Origin: Monilinia fructicola
Lineage: Eukaryota > Ascomycota > Leotiomycetes > Helotiales > Sclerotiniaceae
Reading direction: 5' to 3'
DNA length: 64,000 nt
Assembly: GCA_008692225.1 (NCBI GenBank)
Contig: VICG01000001.1
Location: 2,643,501-2,707,500, forward strand
Shown here: piece by piece, positions 11,938 to 22,938 of the stretch
How the letters are laid out: every line of letters begins with the position of its first letter
Numbering within the stretch: the first letter of the stretch is position 1
Program-made: the position numbers and the translations under genes
Notes under the pieces: generated by a model
What the model was told of the DNA's origin: nothing
Seen by the model: only the letters and a program-made list of their open reading frames with translations
Databases searched by the model: none

Positions 11938-13441
11938 ACATTGTATTCATGAACTTATTTATGATTTGAATCGCGAGAAGAAAAGTAATGTCGCAAACTA
12001 GAAAAATAATTCCACTATCGCCTTGCACGTGATTAAAACAGATAAGGGCTACGTGGCTGACCAATCAACGAGTCAGCAACCTAAGGACAATTTTGATATT
12101 GACACCCTTCACTCACTATGCTCACTGCATAACATAACTCAGGCTTCAAGATTGATTTCATGAACCAAAATGACCAAGTGGGTATTGGGTGTTGAACACT
12201 TAATTAGATTGATTACATAGGTTGTAGGTAGGTAAGTCGAATAGTGCAAGGAGGTCAAATATATGCCTTCATTTATTCCTGAATAACCTCCCAATGTACA
12301 TTGAGTGACCTTCAGTTGGATACTCACTACATGATTGCGGTTGATAGTCTCCTCCTCAATCCTCAATTCTGAGATGGAAATATTCAAGTGGATATTGGTC
12401 AAGATGATATCTTGGAATATGTATGCAAAATTTCTCCTTTCATATCATTAAAAAATGTCATCGTATTGCCCATCCTATTCATAAACAAGCTACTTGAGTG
12501 CAGCAAAGCCAGCTGGTATCCGCATCCCGTCCATTAACGCCTCTCAGCATACAATCATGTCTTCGTTCCATCTATGTATCCCGCAAAAGAATTTTATGGT
12601 ATCTTTATCATGCTCATCGCACGGCTCGATGCCGTGAAGGCGTTTGAAACTGAGATCTATTAGATAAGTTATCCTTGTATTGACGATAGAGCAAAACATA
12701 CTATTGCTCAACGGAAGCAGTTGAGACCGCAAAGACGCATACGGAAGGTAGGTCTTCTGAAGCCATGTCTATCTGCAGTCACATTTGCGCCAAATCTTCT
12801 ATTTCCAACCCCCTTTGTCCAGAAAAGGCCCATGGTGGCGAGTAATGTGGTTGAGTGCTTGTGTTGGTGAAATGGCTGTGATGGTTGGTTTTTCGTGTAG
12901 GCGAAATGTAGATCTTGCTTGTATTGTGTACGTATCTAGGTAGTTTTGGAATACTTTGATTGAGAATATCTAGGCCGCGTTTATAATATATTCAGATTAG
13001 CATTGAAGACTCAAGATGCAGTGAATGATGTCGATGGGCTTCTCGGTTCCCAAAACCTGTTTGCTGGCTTGGCACAGGTCTGAATGGGGCTTTGATTTTC
13101 AGCCCCTTTGAGCTCCAGAAAGTAGACAAAAATAACTTTGACCATCCTTTCAAGGCCTTCAGATAAGGTCATTAAAGTTAGAACAACTTCATTTCCCTGT
13201 TTTTCTCATCAACTTGAGATGTGCAACAAATATAAAATCAAGTCATCTCTTATTGGATCTTACTTCAATCCCTCGGACTCTTGAATCATAAGATAGAGTT
13301 ATAATATGGGAAATTTGGCAGAGAGTAAAAGGCAAACGTTGCCTATAAGTAGCAACTTTCGTTGAACCTGCCATCATGCTTCCTAGGTCACCGTGATAGG
13401 GAGTTCAATAATACAGGTTGAACATGCCCCAGACCCTACTG
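11938..13441. other. Intergenic, no gene seen
   Basis: About 1.5 kb upstream of the dihydrouridine synthase. The few open frames (for example 12139-12402 on the minus strand) lack conserved features and the sequence is AT-rich. A tRNA or small RNA gene was not found by eye. Confidence 0.5.
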
Positions 13442-13915
13442 TGAATACCTAAAACTGGTTTGGGCATTGCAATGCCCCATGTTGAAAACTCCAGGTAATG
13501 GAACGTAGATATCTGAAGTTGATCTGGATATCGTTATATTTTGACTCGGTTGGCACTGAAGTCTCCTATGGATGGATATACGGAGTTAGCTCGAACTCTA
13601 TGATACTTCGGATTAAATTGTTTTGGGCACTATTATGAATATCTAAACTAAATCGAGCATTAAGTAAGATACTCGAAATCAAATTGCTCTGGGTATTTTG
13701 TGCATATATGTAAAGTTGATTTGGACGTTGGCATACTCTAAAGTAAACAGCCCGGGGAAAGAACCATAAATATTCAGATTAATAGATATGCAAATACTTC
13801 AAGCTTAAAAGCCCTCAAATCCTGTTATATATGGAATTGATTTCTACGTTAAACTGCTCTGTATTGACAAAAACCCAGATAATTATCGTGGGTATTTGGA
13901 GTTAGTTTGAACACT
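13442..13915. repeat. Degenerate 65-bp tandem repeat, about eight units
   Basis: Eight imperfect units begin near 13442, 13505, 13573, 13635, 13702, 13768, 13827 and 13890, spaced 59-68 bp. Each opens with a variant of ATATCTGAAGTTGATTTGGA. The best-preserved neighbours continue with an ATACTCGAAATCAAATTGC-like block and a GCTCTGGGTATT-like block. Divergence between units is high, so the array is old. It lies in a gene-free gap and has no stop-free frame. Confidence 0.7.
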
Positions 13916-15848
13916 AGGTGCTTTAATTTTGATATTGGATCATTCTACCCTTGGATATCAGTACAGAAAAGATTGCATGATGACCCCCAGGTATGGCCCA
14001 AAATAGACTGAAGCTGTGTGCTCCCCCGCATCTTACTAGATCTGTTGATCCTCGAGGTTTCCACTTGCAAGCTATAAGTAGTGTGTCTCAAGTACCACCA
14101 CGTTCATTTGGCGAATTCCTCACCTCCTTTACTCAAACCTTCTCATTCTATACTCATTTGGGCCACCCAAAAGCAACTACAATTATCAAACACTGACAAT
14201 AGTATTTCTGGCTGAAAGAATAGTAGATATACCGACGAAGGATATCTTGTCGTAGATAGTCGATAATATTCCGTATGACCAAAATGCCAAAGTACGAAAT
14301 ATTACTTCCGTCATGCAGTTGAAAATGTCCGCCCCTGAATAATGGATAGGTACACATCGATGCCAGGGATCCCTCTCGTTGCATATCCACAAACCAAGCT
14401 CGAGCAATCACCCGCAAGCTAGTTTCCGGACTCCATGCTACGAGATTTAAAAGGAGTGAGTGCGTGTGCTTACATTCGTTCAATGATGTGAGGATTTGAA
14501 AACTCTCTCCAAACTGAAAGTCTCTAATGGATCCATGGGCACAGATTTATTGTTCCATGCCTTTTCTAGGTGCGCAAGCCGCGTAATAAACCACCTCTTT
14601 CACTCTCACTCATATCATACATACCCACACAGGTATCATAGCAGCAGGTGGAATATTCACCGGCACAAATCCATTGTAAACCTCCCATGAACTGACCCAT
14701 TAAATCAAAACCTCATGAGCAAGGTTCCTCGTCACAGAACCGGAAATGCTCACAATCATACAAACCGCCGCTGAAGAATGTGATATTCAACACTCGAACA
14801 TATGGATTTTCGATATACTCGGATAGACAATTCCTGACAGGTCTAGATTCTTCAAATAGTTAATGAGTCATGGAGAGAAAGAATAGGTAAAGTTGAAGAA
14901 TGGTGTGGAAAGAGATTAGCGAATAATAAGAAATTGATGGTAGGTGTTAGGTTTGTGAAGGCTATCCCGAAAATGCGAGCGGGAAGATTCTGAAAAGAAC
15001 GTTGAGGGAGGAAACGAAAAAGGAAATAAAAAGGAATTCAAGATGGCAACCTGGAAGACTATGATGGGAGATAGTTACTGAAAAATGAAAGCAGTGGTGG
15101 GATATTATAGGATTAAACCGGGTATCTAGAACATTAGAAGTTGACTTACACAATGGGTATCCAATGTTTGAAGCAAATTTAGGCGGTTGAATTACTTTGG
15201 ATGAGTGGAATGGGATGGGATATTGAAAATTTCCGAAAGGAAGGTGGGCAATGAGGAATGCAATGATCGTGACGAGATGGTTTGTCTGAATGTGGAAGAA
15301 AAGGGGATGTAGCACGTAAACGAGATCGACTGTGGATCATCTCTATCCTTGTATGATGAACATACTGAAACGCTTTCATTCAAATAAGATATCTCAAACA
15401 TTAACTTATCGTACAGATGGATGTTGTAGTGCAAGTACCGCGAACCGATTCATTGACTTCCCATGTTCATTTCATCAAATTTCCCACCAGCAATAGCACA
15501 GCATCAGCACCCACAGAAAAGAATACGTGCTTTTCAATTGAAGTTACTCTCGGGAGGAGCACCTGCAGAGATAGCGATGCCTTGCTCTTGTTCACCTTGA
15601 ACAAAAGAGCTCTTCAGACACCTTGCCTCTGTACTTGAACGCCACCCTTGCAACACCCCTACCTATCAACACCCGCATATAGCAATATTGACTCCAGTCA
15701 CCATATATAAAATCCCATTGTCCAGAGAGAAAGGCGCCAGGGCTATTAGGGATCATTCATTCTGTTATCATGTGCCTTGCGCTCGCACATGCTCTTTCAC
15801 GACACCTTCCACTAATCCCTTCCGATTCTTCCCCCTTCAATTTTTCAT
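13916..15848. other. Intergenic, no gene supported
   Basis: About 1.9 kb between the tandem repeat and the 3' end of Tvp23. Several open frames of 60-117 codons occur on both strands, for example 14154-14483 and 14962-15315 on the minus strand. They have no domain, no consistent start and no intron pattern, so I treat them as chance. GGAAAGAA-type purine runs are present near 14870-15050. Confidence 0.5.
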
Positions 15849-16690
15849 TCAACGGGAGAAGAATCTGCCAATCGTGGCAGTTGCAATGCTTCCTGCAATC
15901 CCCGAGGAATACATGGCACTCCCCGCCAGATTCGATGCCTGTCCAAACTTATCACATCTTGAGAAAGCCAATGTATTCGTAACTGTCAAACTCAACGCAA
16001 TCACTATAAATTCAAAGGTATCAGTAATCTATTCTTTGGTTCGGATCCATTCTCATCGCCGCGCCCGAGTTTCGTAAGAAAAGTATACAACTTACCAATC
16101 AACGTCAACCAAATAAACTCAAACCTGAAAATAGCCACAAAAGCCAGCCCAACCCATAATAATGGTTGAGAGTAAAGCGCAAGCCAGAAGAATCTGCTAT
16201 CCGTGGGATTTATAATTTTGGTATTTGGATCTGAGGACTCAAAGACCCAGTGAGAATCACCAGATGTAGGATCCACTTCATTCCACCAGCGAAGCCCAAC
16301 GAGACGACGACCGGCAATGTTTTTGAGGTAGTAGAAATCGGCAGCGAGGAGAAGAATGGTTATTATGAAGATCAAAACGCTATTTGATTGGAGAGTTAGT
16401 TGGCCATTCGAAGAAGAGGGGGAAGGAGGAAGGAAGAGACAGAAGACATACAAGTTTTGGGTGAAGAGAATGCCGAAGAGATAGACTAGGAGACTCGCTA
16501 TGTGGAAGTTAGTGATATGTCCAGAATGCCTTGTTTAACGATTCATTCAGTATAGCATAAAGTCCATTTATTGAATTCCCAATCAACACTGCGCAGACCT
16601 ACAAATGCGAAATCCTAGGAAACATAGTAAAGTAATGGGATGCGAGCTAAGACGCCAGCTTAGCGACCCTGTCGTTTCATTTTGTTCCAT
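15849..16690 (-). CDS. tvp23: Golgi membrane protein Tvp23 family, four exons
   Basis: Small polytopic protein of late Golgi/endosomal vesicles (yeast Tvp23, animal FAM18/TVP23), linked to vesicle trafficking. Exons 16690-16603, 16497-16452, 16379-16096 and 16003-15849 give 573 nt, 190 residues, close to the family length of about 190-200. The start at 16690 gives [10 protein letters not shown]. Recognisable segments are [20 protein letters not shown] in exon 1, [20 protein letters not shown] in exon 3 and the ending [17 protein letters not shown] then a short Gly/Ser tail. Four hydrophobic segments are visible, about residues 22-40, 44-66, 119-140 and 144-165. All introns are GT..AG and the frame is intact throughout. 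The second exon is only 46 nt. Confidence 0.93.
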
Positions 16691-17654
16691 GGTGAAGGGG
16701 ATTCTTTCAAATGAGTGTAGAAGTTGAATTTCTTAGAGTGTTGAGAAACTGCATGCTTTATCGTTCTGATACTCACAATCGTCGTAAGGCCAAAGGCCAG
16801 AGTAGCTGGGAGGTTGGAGCAGGGTCCCTGCATTAGCGATATGTAGGCGGTGAACGATGGCAATATATTGCCATGACTACATAAACTACGGAGTACTTGT
16901 AATTACATAGCAGTTATGTCTTCGCTTGCACTTCATTCAAGACTTAACGACATAACGACATAACGTACGAATCCATGGAGACAACGTATATTCACAGTTT
17001 AGTGACGTGATTGCGATATACTCTCAGAGTTCTGTTCATCACCTCCACAATGTCTCGTGATGATGTGCGTTAGACTCGGGCTTGAACCTAACTTTGAATG
17101 TCTCGCAAATCAACTTGCAACGATAAAAATCCAGAAATCGTGGCGAAACAAAGGGATTGAGATGCAGGTCCCAAAAGTAGTACTTTGGATGTACCAGGCG
17201 GCCATCTACATTTCAAGTCACTGTGCGCGGTTGAGTAATATGAGATTATCATGTGCTACGGAACTAATGTGCCAATCTTTACTTCATCATGGCTTCGACA
17301 TAACGGCTCATTTCTCATACTCCAGACTTATCACATTTCACTAACATCAGTAGATACAACTTCACACTTTTTTTTATATAAGATTTGTATTGAAAAGAAA
17401 TAAAAGAAACAAAAGAAATAAAAAGAAATAATAGAAACAAAAGAAACAAAAGAAAGAAAAGAAAAGAAAAGAAAAGAAAAGAAAAGAAAAGAAATAAATA
17501 TATGTACAGACTTAAGAATCACCAACCAAACACCAATCACACAAAGATTGTGTCCTCCTTTCAATCCAAACCCCAAATTATGGCTCCAATTCTAACCCAA
17601 ACTCCAATTTTAAAAAGTTCTAACTCAATCCACTCGCTTCCTCGGTGTCCCAAC
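16691..17654. other. Intergenic with purine microsatellite
   Basis: Upstream of Tvp23 and downstream of the LPMO. Positions about 17396-17492 are an almost pure A/G tract of AAAAG and AAATAAAAG units. The open frames here are repeat translations or shadows. Confidence 0.6.
17396..17492. repeat. AAAAG-type purine microsatellite
   Basis: Imperfect AAAGAAAT units turn into perfect AAAAG repeats at 17450-17490. It sits about 160 bp beyond the LPMO stop codon and gives a Phe/Ser-rich spurious frame on the minus strand. Confidence 0.9.
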
Positions 17655-18854
17655 TCAAACTCTCAAACTTCTTCCTCGCATCTTAGGATTGACAGTGGAA
17701 GTAGAGTTGAGAGTGGTTCCGCAAGATCCAAACCTAGATTGACAACCAACACCACACCAAGCATCACCATTTCCACAAAATCCATCCTTGGAGCAACATG
17801 CACCATAGGTGGAGCCGGTACATGTTTTTCCTCCAGAGCAGATACCGTTGGTCGAAACCCGCACGCTTCCAGCACCTCTTCCTGCGCCTGATGGGAAGGC
17901 AGATGCAGATGTTGCAACTCTGCCGGCAGCGGAGGAAGCTGCAGTGCCTGTTGGAATGATGACGATGGAAATTGGAGTTGTGCTCGAGGAAGCTACAGAT
18001 GCTGGAGCGGATGATGCACTATCGTCCGTGGCAGATGTTGCACTAGCAGCCGTGGCAGATGATGCACTAGCGGCTGTGGCAGATGATGCGCTGACCGATG
18101 AAGAACTGGAATCTCCGCCGCTTGAACTTCCCGAAGTAGACCCAGATCCAGATGACGCCACACCATTAACAGGTCCACAAGTTCCGGTAAAGCTACCTGA
18201 GTCTGAAGAGCTACGTGTGACATCTGCATCTGGACCTGGGTCCGGATAGTTGACGGCTGTGCTTTCCACAGAGGTGCATCCATTACCGAGATTGATGAGG
18301 AAGAGATCGGGACGGGAAGAAAAGGCGACAGCTGGAGCAGCGCGGGCCTTCGATCCCCCTTCGATAGTGACCGAGGCGCAAGACATGTAGAACTCACGGT
18401 TACCGATTTCGTTTTGCCAAGTCCATGCGAACATTGCTTCGCCAGCCGGGGCATCCGAGGGGATGGTGAAATCTGCACTTGCATCTACTGCGACGGGACA
18501 ATTTCCAATGTAGGAATGGATAACTCGGAATGACTTTCCGGAGTCGTAAGAGAGTGCAACTTGACAAGAGCCTCCACCGTGAAGAGCTCCTTCACCGATT
18601 GTCCAGTTTGCTGTTGCTCCTGCAGACCAAGTAGCGACAGATTTTCCTCCAGGGGTGCCCATATCGTTGTACTTGCAGGGAAAGTTTGAACCATCCGACG
18701 CAAGCGGTGATGTGATACTGTAATCTATTTGGGACTCAACCGCGTAAGGGTTATCCTTAGAGCGGAATGGAACCGGGTAGGTCAAGGACAAGTGTGCATC
18801 GATTGCAGACGCGCAAAGGAGCGCTGTAACAGCGAAGGTGTTGGTGAAATGCAT
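17655..18854 (-). CDS. AA11-type lytic polysaccharide monooxygenase with C-terminal CBM18
   Basis: Secreted copper enzyme expected to cleave chitin oxidatively. Single exon, 399 residues. A signal peptide (residues 1-20, MHFTNTFAVTALLCASAIDA) ends directly before His21, as needed for the copper histidine brace. The next residues, HLSLTYPVPF, fit AA11. A second candidate brace histidine lies in EGALHGGGSC, and the segment GNREFYMSCASVTI closes the catalytic domain near residue 175. A long Ser/Ala-rich linker (about residues 225-300) precedes a cysteine-dense module at about 340-378 (CSGGKTC, GACCSKDGFCG, WCG, GCQSRFGSC) matching CBM18, a hevein-type chitin-binding fold. The modular order AA11-linker-CBM suggests action on fungal or insect chitin. 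No frameshift. The AA class is assigned from the start motif and architecture. Confidence 0.85.
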   Translation of the reverse strand: MHFTNTFAVTALLCASAIDAHLSLTYPVPFRSKDNPYAVESQIDYSITSPLASDGSNFPCKYNDMGTPGGKSVATWSAGATANWTIGEGALHGGGSCQVALSYDSGKSFRVIHSYIGNCPVAVDASADFTIPSDAPAGEAMFAWTWQNEIGNREFYMSCASVTIEGGSKARAAPAVAFSSRPDLFLINLGNGCTSVESTAVNYPDPGPDADVTRSSSDSGSFTGTCGPVNGVASSGSGSTSGSSSGGDSSSSSVSASSATAASASSATAASATSATDDSASSAPASVASSSTTPISIVIIPTGTAASSAAGRVATSASAFPSGAGRGAGSVRVSTNGICSGGKTCTGSTYGACCSKDGFCGNGDAWCGVGCQSRFGSCGTTLNSTSTVNPKMRGRSLRV

Positions 18855-20335
18855 CTTGGTAGTGAAGATATCGAGTTCTTCTTGGTTGGCTATGTGTATG
18901 TCTTCTATTTGTGATGTCGATGAACAGACCTGCTGAACTTATTGTATCGTTTATTAGAAGTGCGGGTTGCAAAGAATGTGATGAACTAAGTTGATTGAAG
19001 ACTTGAAAACGAGGAGATTTCGAGGCAATAAAATACTGAATAGGAGTGGGACTGAACAAGAATATATGAAACAATATGATTTACTCCTCGCTTTGTTATT
19101 GATAAAAGAAATGGTGAGTGTGCTTGTACAATGAAATGATGATTCGAAAGGGAGTCTATTGTTCTCTATTTATCTTAACAGCCGAATCTTTATTCACGCA
19201 TACAGAGGCCTTTGAAAACCGGAACAGTCGTCATAAGAATCACGATGAACACTCAAACAATGACAACATAGGCGAAAGAAAGCAAGGGAAGAGTTTCAAA
19301 GGAACCATTTCCATCCTGTTGATAGAGACGAGTTGGTGAAAAAGTCAGTTAAGGATCAAATAGTAGAATCCAACGGGACAACCATGCCACCCTACCACCG
19401 CACGATACTCAGCCAAAAGCTCGACACGAAAGCCCCAGGAGGGAAATTCAGCTCCCTCCCGGCAAGAGTTCCGTGGGAACTCTCCTCCATGCCGTAATCC
19501 TTTGATTTGCAAGTCGGGTCGTCGACCACCAAGCTCATTCCTACAGGAGCTAACCTGCAGCGACGGGAGCGACCAGCAATCCACCATCAAGATGCCAGCT
19601 CCCAACCATCAATACGCTCCCAGCCCAATTCGAATCCGAAACAGAGCAATCCGCTCCATGCGCTAGATTCATTCTCTGCACTGCATTGTCGAGAGATGAG
19701 TGAGGAATCTCGCATCCGCAGAATGTAAATGGCCATTCCATTCTTCATCGATGGAATACTAGATGCATGTGGATGATTCTCAACCAATCAGCGTCTCAGA
19801 AACGAACTTCCCTGAAACGTCGAATCTGTGACTTCTAGAAACTTGTGAGATGCTAGGTTTGATGACTCATGATTGATCGTGGGAGACATCGGTATTGTAT
19901 GGCCTATCGATCTACATCCAGTGATTGGTTGTTGAGAGGAAGAATTCTTTGTGGTGTTGAATGGTGTTGCGCAGGGGGTTGGTTTCAATAGTTTGGGTTG
20001 TAGTCTAGTCCAATAATGACGAGGGATTCTCAAATTCATTTCCTTTAATGAACTGATTTTGAACATCGAAACCGCTCAAAAGAATCTGCCCACGGGAATG
20101 ATCGAGCTATTATAAAAAAATCTACAGGTTTGTTCAACATTTAAGACTCCAAATGTGGACCATAGTCTGATTTCGTTGAACATCATGATGTCAAACAGCC
20201 AATGTAATTAGCCTGCAATTATATTTTGAGACTTTGTGCCTGCATAAGAATACACACACGGATATAATTGTCGCTATGAATGGGTATAATTGTATCAAAA
20301 AGAAGTATAATAAATCCGCATATATTTCAATGCTT
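18855..20335. other. Intergenic, no gene seen
   Basis: About 1.5 kb upstream of the LPMO and downstream of Sec20. Short open frames at 19345-19790 overlap on both strands and have no recognisable features. A promoter for the LPMO must lie at its right side, but no specific element is clear. Confidence 0.5.
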
Positions 20336-21666
20336 TTACAGTTCATCCTTCCTTCGCTGTGCTTCCTTTGCCGCCTCCACCGGCTCTTCCCACATCCTTT
20401 TCTTTGGGTTCTTGTCCGAATTTGGTTCATCGTTTTTGCGCTATATCGTCTTCCAGTTCAGGTTGTGCATCTTGAGGATTCTCCTCCCGGACCGATTTTC
20501 TACTGGTTTCCTCTGTATTGGGAGCGTGATGATTTTGGCTTTCGTGGAGAATCTGTTCGACTTCCTCTATCATGGTTGATACAGCAGTTGCTGTCGCCTG
20601 TTGAGCAGTGTTTCCAACGTCGATGACCGGAGCATCCCTGCTGTTCAATCCAACACTTTCACCTTTGGTTGAGATAGTCGAGTACGTTGCTGGCTCACTA
20701 GATATCGAGATACTGCTTGCAACTACCGTGTCGCCCTTTGAACCCAGTATTCCAAATATGCTAAACAAGGTATAGAACATCAACTTGAGTGGAGCGTAGA
20801 TTAACCACCAAAGTGGTCCATAGAAGAGCCTCCTAAAAACGAGCCATGCAATCGTACAAACGAGCACATAGAATGACGTTTCAAGATACCACGTATCACT
20901 CTTTTGGCTCCTGAGTAAAGTCCCGAGCAGATTCTTCGAATTTGACAATAAGGAATCCAATGTAGAATATGTTTCATCTAACTGAGCCAGCTTTTCCGTC
21001 GATTGCTTCAATGTATCATTGGCGAACTGTGATTTTTCTAGCTCGCCCGCCATCATTTCGTGGGTTCGCCGTAAGGCGAGAGTTACGTCGCCTGCAGCAT
21101 TTACTGTCTTGTCTTCCTTTGGTAGTTCCGATTTTTTGCCGAGGGATAGATCTTTCCACCGAATTGGGGGGTGATCTGCCAGCAGAGCGATACAAGCTTG
21201 CCAGGAGATGGTGTTGTCGCTCCAAAACTTGTGCAGCCTTGAGCCTCTTTTTGACTATCATCTGAGCTTTACGAAACGCTGAATAATATCTATAGGTTTC
21301 AATAGTTAGTTCGGAACATAGGTTATGTGAGAATGAGTAAATATATGTGCCTTACGAATGGAGTTCTGCGATATCCCTATCCAGTGCTTCCTTAAGCACC
21401 TGTCTCTGCCTGTACGACTCACTATTTGGCCGTCCCACAAGCATGGACAAAATTTCTTCTTGCAAAATCTCAAATTCGTCATCTTGATCCTTCAAAACTT
21501 GCGCAATCTCCGCAGAGAGTTCCAGCACTGCACTCTCATCATCGTTGTCCAAAGCTATGGAGCCTGGAGGAAACTCGATGGTTTCTAGGCGCCCAATCAA
21601 TTCTCTTGCTTGTCTGTTTGATTCCTGCAGGGCCGCAAGGCGTTCAGAAAGCGACTCGAAGGACAT
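20336..21666 (-). CDS. sec20: Sec20-family SNARE, two exons, two homopolymer frameshifts, KDEL end
   Basis: ER t-SNARE for retrograde Golgi-to-ER vesicle fusion, working with Ufe1/Use1/Sec22 and the Dsl1 tether in yeast. Exons 21666-21356 and 21289-20336. The start gives MSFESLSERLAALQ. Coiled-coil regions at about 1-130 are followed by the SNARE segment (DVTLALRRTHEMMAGELEKS, then TYSTLDSLL) and a transmembrane segment after SQKSDTWYLETSFY (about residues 250-275). Two runs are one base too long: T6 at 21132-21137 and T5 at 20433-20437 on the plus strand. A C6 run at 21170-21175 is an alternative site for the first. With both corrected, the length is 1263 nt (420 residues). The luminal tail then reads NPKKRMWEEPVEA and ends RRKDEL, an ER-retrieval signal like yeast Sec20 HDEL. 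Head-to-head with mL53. Confidence 0.88.
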
Positions 21667-21918
21667 ATTGGGTTGATTTCGAAGACCCGTGGACGTTTTG
21701 TATTGTACCAGGTTGTATCTCTATCGTCATACTATGCGATTTGGCAGCTCTTTGTGAGGCGCGGAACTTACCGAGAATTTTATTTTGCGCCTAGCTAGTT
21801 GAGCATCCAGACCACAATTGCACCTCCAGAACTTTCATGCAACACTGGTTTACATGTAAGTTCAAATGACTTTGTTTGACATGAGATACTGATTTTATTA
21901 TAGGGTCCGGTAGCAAAT
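21667..21918. promoter_or_regulatory. Bidirectional promoter region between sec20 and mL53
   Basis: Only 252 bp separate the divergent start codons of Sec20 (-) and mL53 (+), so one short region must serve both. No unambiguous TATA box is visible. A bidirectional promoter is inferred from the spacing. Confidence 0.45.
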
Positions 21919-22266
21919 ATGATTACACGGTTCATCACAGAAGTCTCAACGGTCTTCAATCCGTTCTCCCCCAAAGCCAAAACCGCACGATTGTTCCTCT
22001 CAGTACTTCCCCCAAATGCACGACAAACCATGAAGATTGATACAAAGATATTACCGAGGGCGTCTAAGGAGCCAAGTTTTGTGCGCTTGAAGTTCAGTAT
22101 GGTTTTGCCGATTCCAAACTTTATCCACCAGTTCTGACTTTGGTTCACAGAGGATGGAAAAGAAATGAAATTGGACGCAGAGAAGCTCGGTATTAGGGGT
22201 GTATCCGATGAGGTGGATAGGCATTCACGAATATTGGCAAGGCAGGAGGAACTGACTGGTAACTGA
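21919..22266 (+). CDS. mrpl44: Mitochondrial large-subunit ribosomal protein mL53 (MRPL44 in yeast), two exons
   Basis: Component of the mitochondrial 54S ribosomal subunit. Exons 21919-22096 and 22151-22266 (GTATGG..ACAG intron, 54 nt) give 97 residues, typical for the family. The start reads MITRFITEVSTVFNPFSPK, followed by ARLFLSVLPPNAR and LPRASKEPSFVRLKF. After the intron come KDGKEMKLDAEKLGI and HSRILARQEELTGN. The N-terminus is basic and free of acidic residues for the first eight positions, consistent with mitochondrial import without a long presequence. The frame is intact. A 200-codon open frame on the opposite strand (21795-22397) is a shadow of this gene. Confidence 0.9.
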
Positions 22267-22938
22267 TAATATGATGCTGGAATGTATATTTTATTGCACA
22301 TGGGAGGCGTTTTTGAGGCCATATGATTGATTGACAATACCATACTTTCCATTAGTTTGGGATGTCTTTGTAGAACCTTTTCAAAGTCTTTTAACAACAG
22401 CTCATCATTCGTGGTGATCTACATTTACGGATTATCCAAGTCAATACACCAGATTGATGGAAGTAACTATTTCCAACTTAGGTGAATTTGTAAGTTTTAT
22501 GGCTGGCATGGGCGCAGTATTGGAGAGCTATACAGGTTCACCGCTCGTACCGGTCTCCAATGTGGAGCATTAAAGTTACATCATACACCAATGCGAAGAC
22601 AAATAATGCTCGATTTCACAAATGATGACACGTTCCGCGACTGTGTTGGCTCACATGGACCCAGTGTCCTCATACATTTCTCAGAAAGTCCGTAGACCGC
22701 TGTGCAAAACCAGAGGTATGATATAGCTAGGGGCATGATGCCTCAGTTGCACATGTCGAGCACCAACAGCAAGATGAGATGCACAAGAACAAACGCTTTA
22801 AAACTTCTTATTTTACCTACAGCCAATGGTAATGGCTTATGTAGTGAATGCATCGGATATAAAGTGCTTCAACATTACCATCATGGTAGTCTGGTAGCGA
22901 TGCCTACAAATTCCTGATCATTATTCATGACTTTTGCT
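22267..22938. other. Intergenic, convergent 3' flanks
   Basis: Lies between mL53 (+) and the pyrophosphatase (-). No gene or repeat is recognised. The 71-codon frame at 22702-22917 has no support. Confidence 0.5.

Noticed and set aside
13442..13915. Regular 65-bp spacing as a CRISPR array
   Set aside because: The units are diverged throughout with no identical repeats or unique spacers, and the genome is eukaryotic.
16660..16863. 67-codon minus-strand frame resembling a small membrane protein
   Set aside because: It overlaps exon 1 of Tvp23 in another frame; the Tvp23 reading is conserved and fully spliced.
17809..18249. 146-codon plus-strand frame rich in Ala/Asp/Val
   Set aside because: It is the antisense image of the Ser/Ala linker of the LPMO.
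21795..22397. 200-codon open frame on the minus strand
   Set aside because: It lies antisense to the two-exon mL53 gene, whose protein is clearly conserved, and has no motif of its own.
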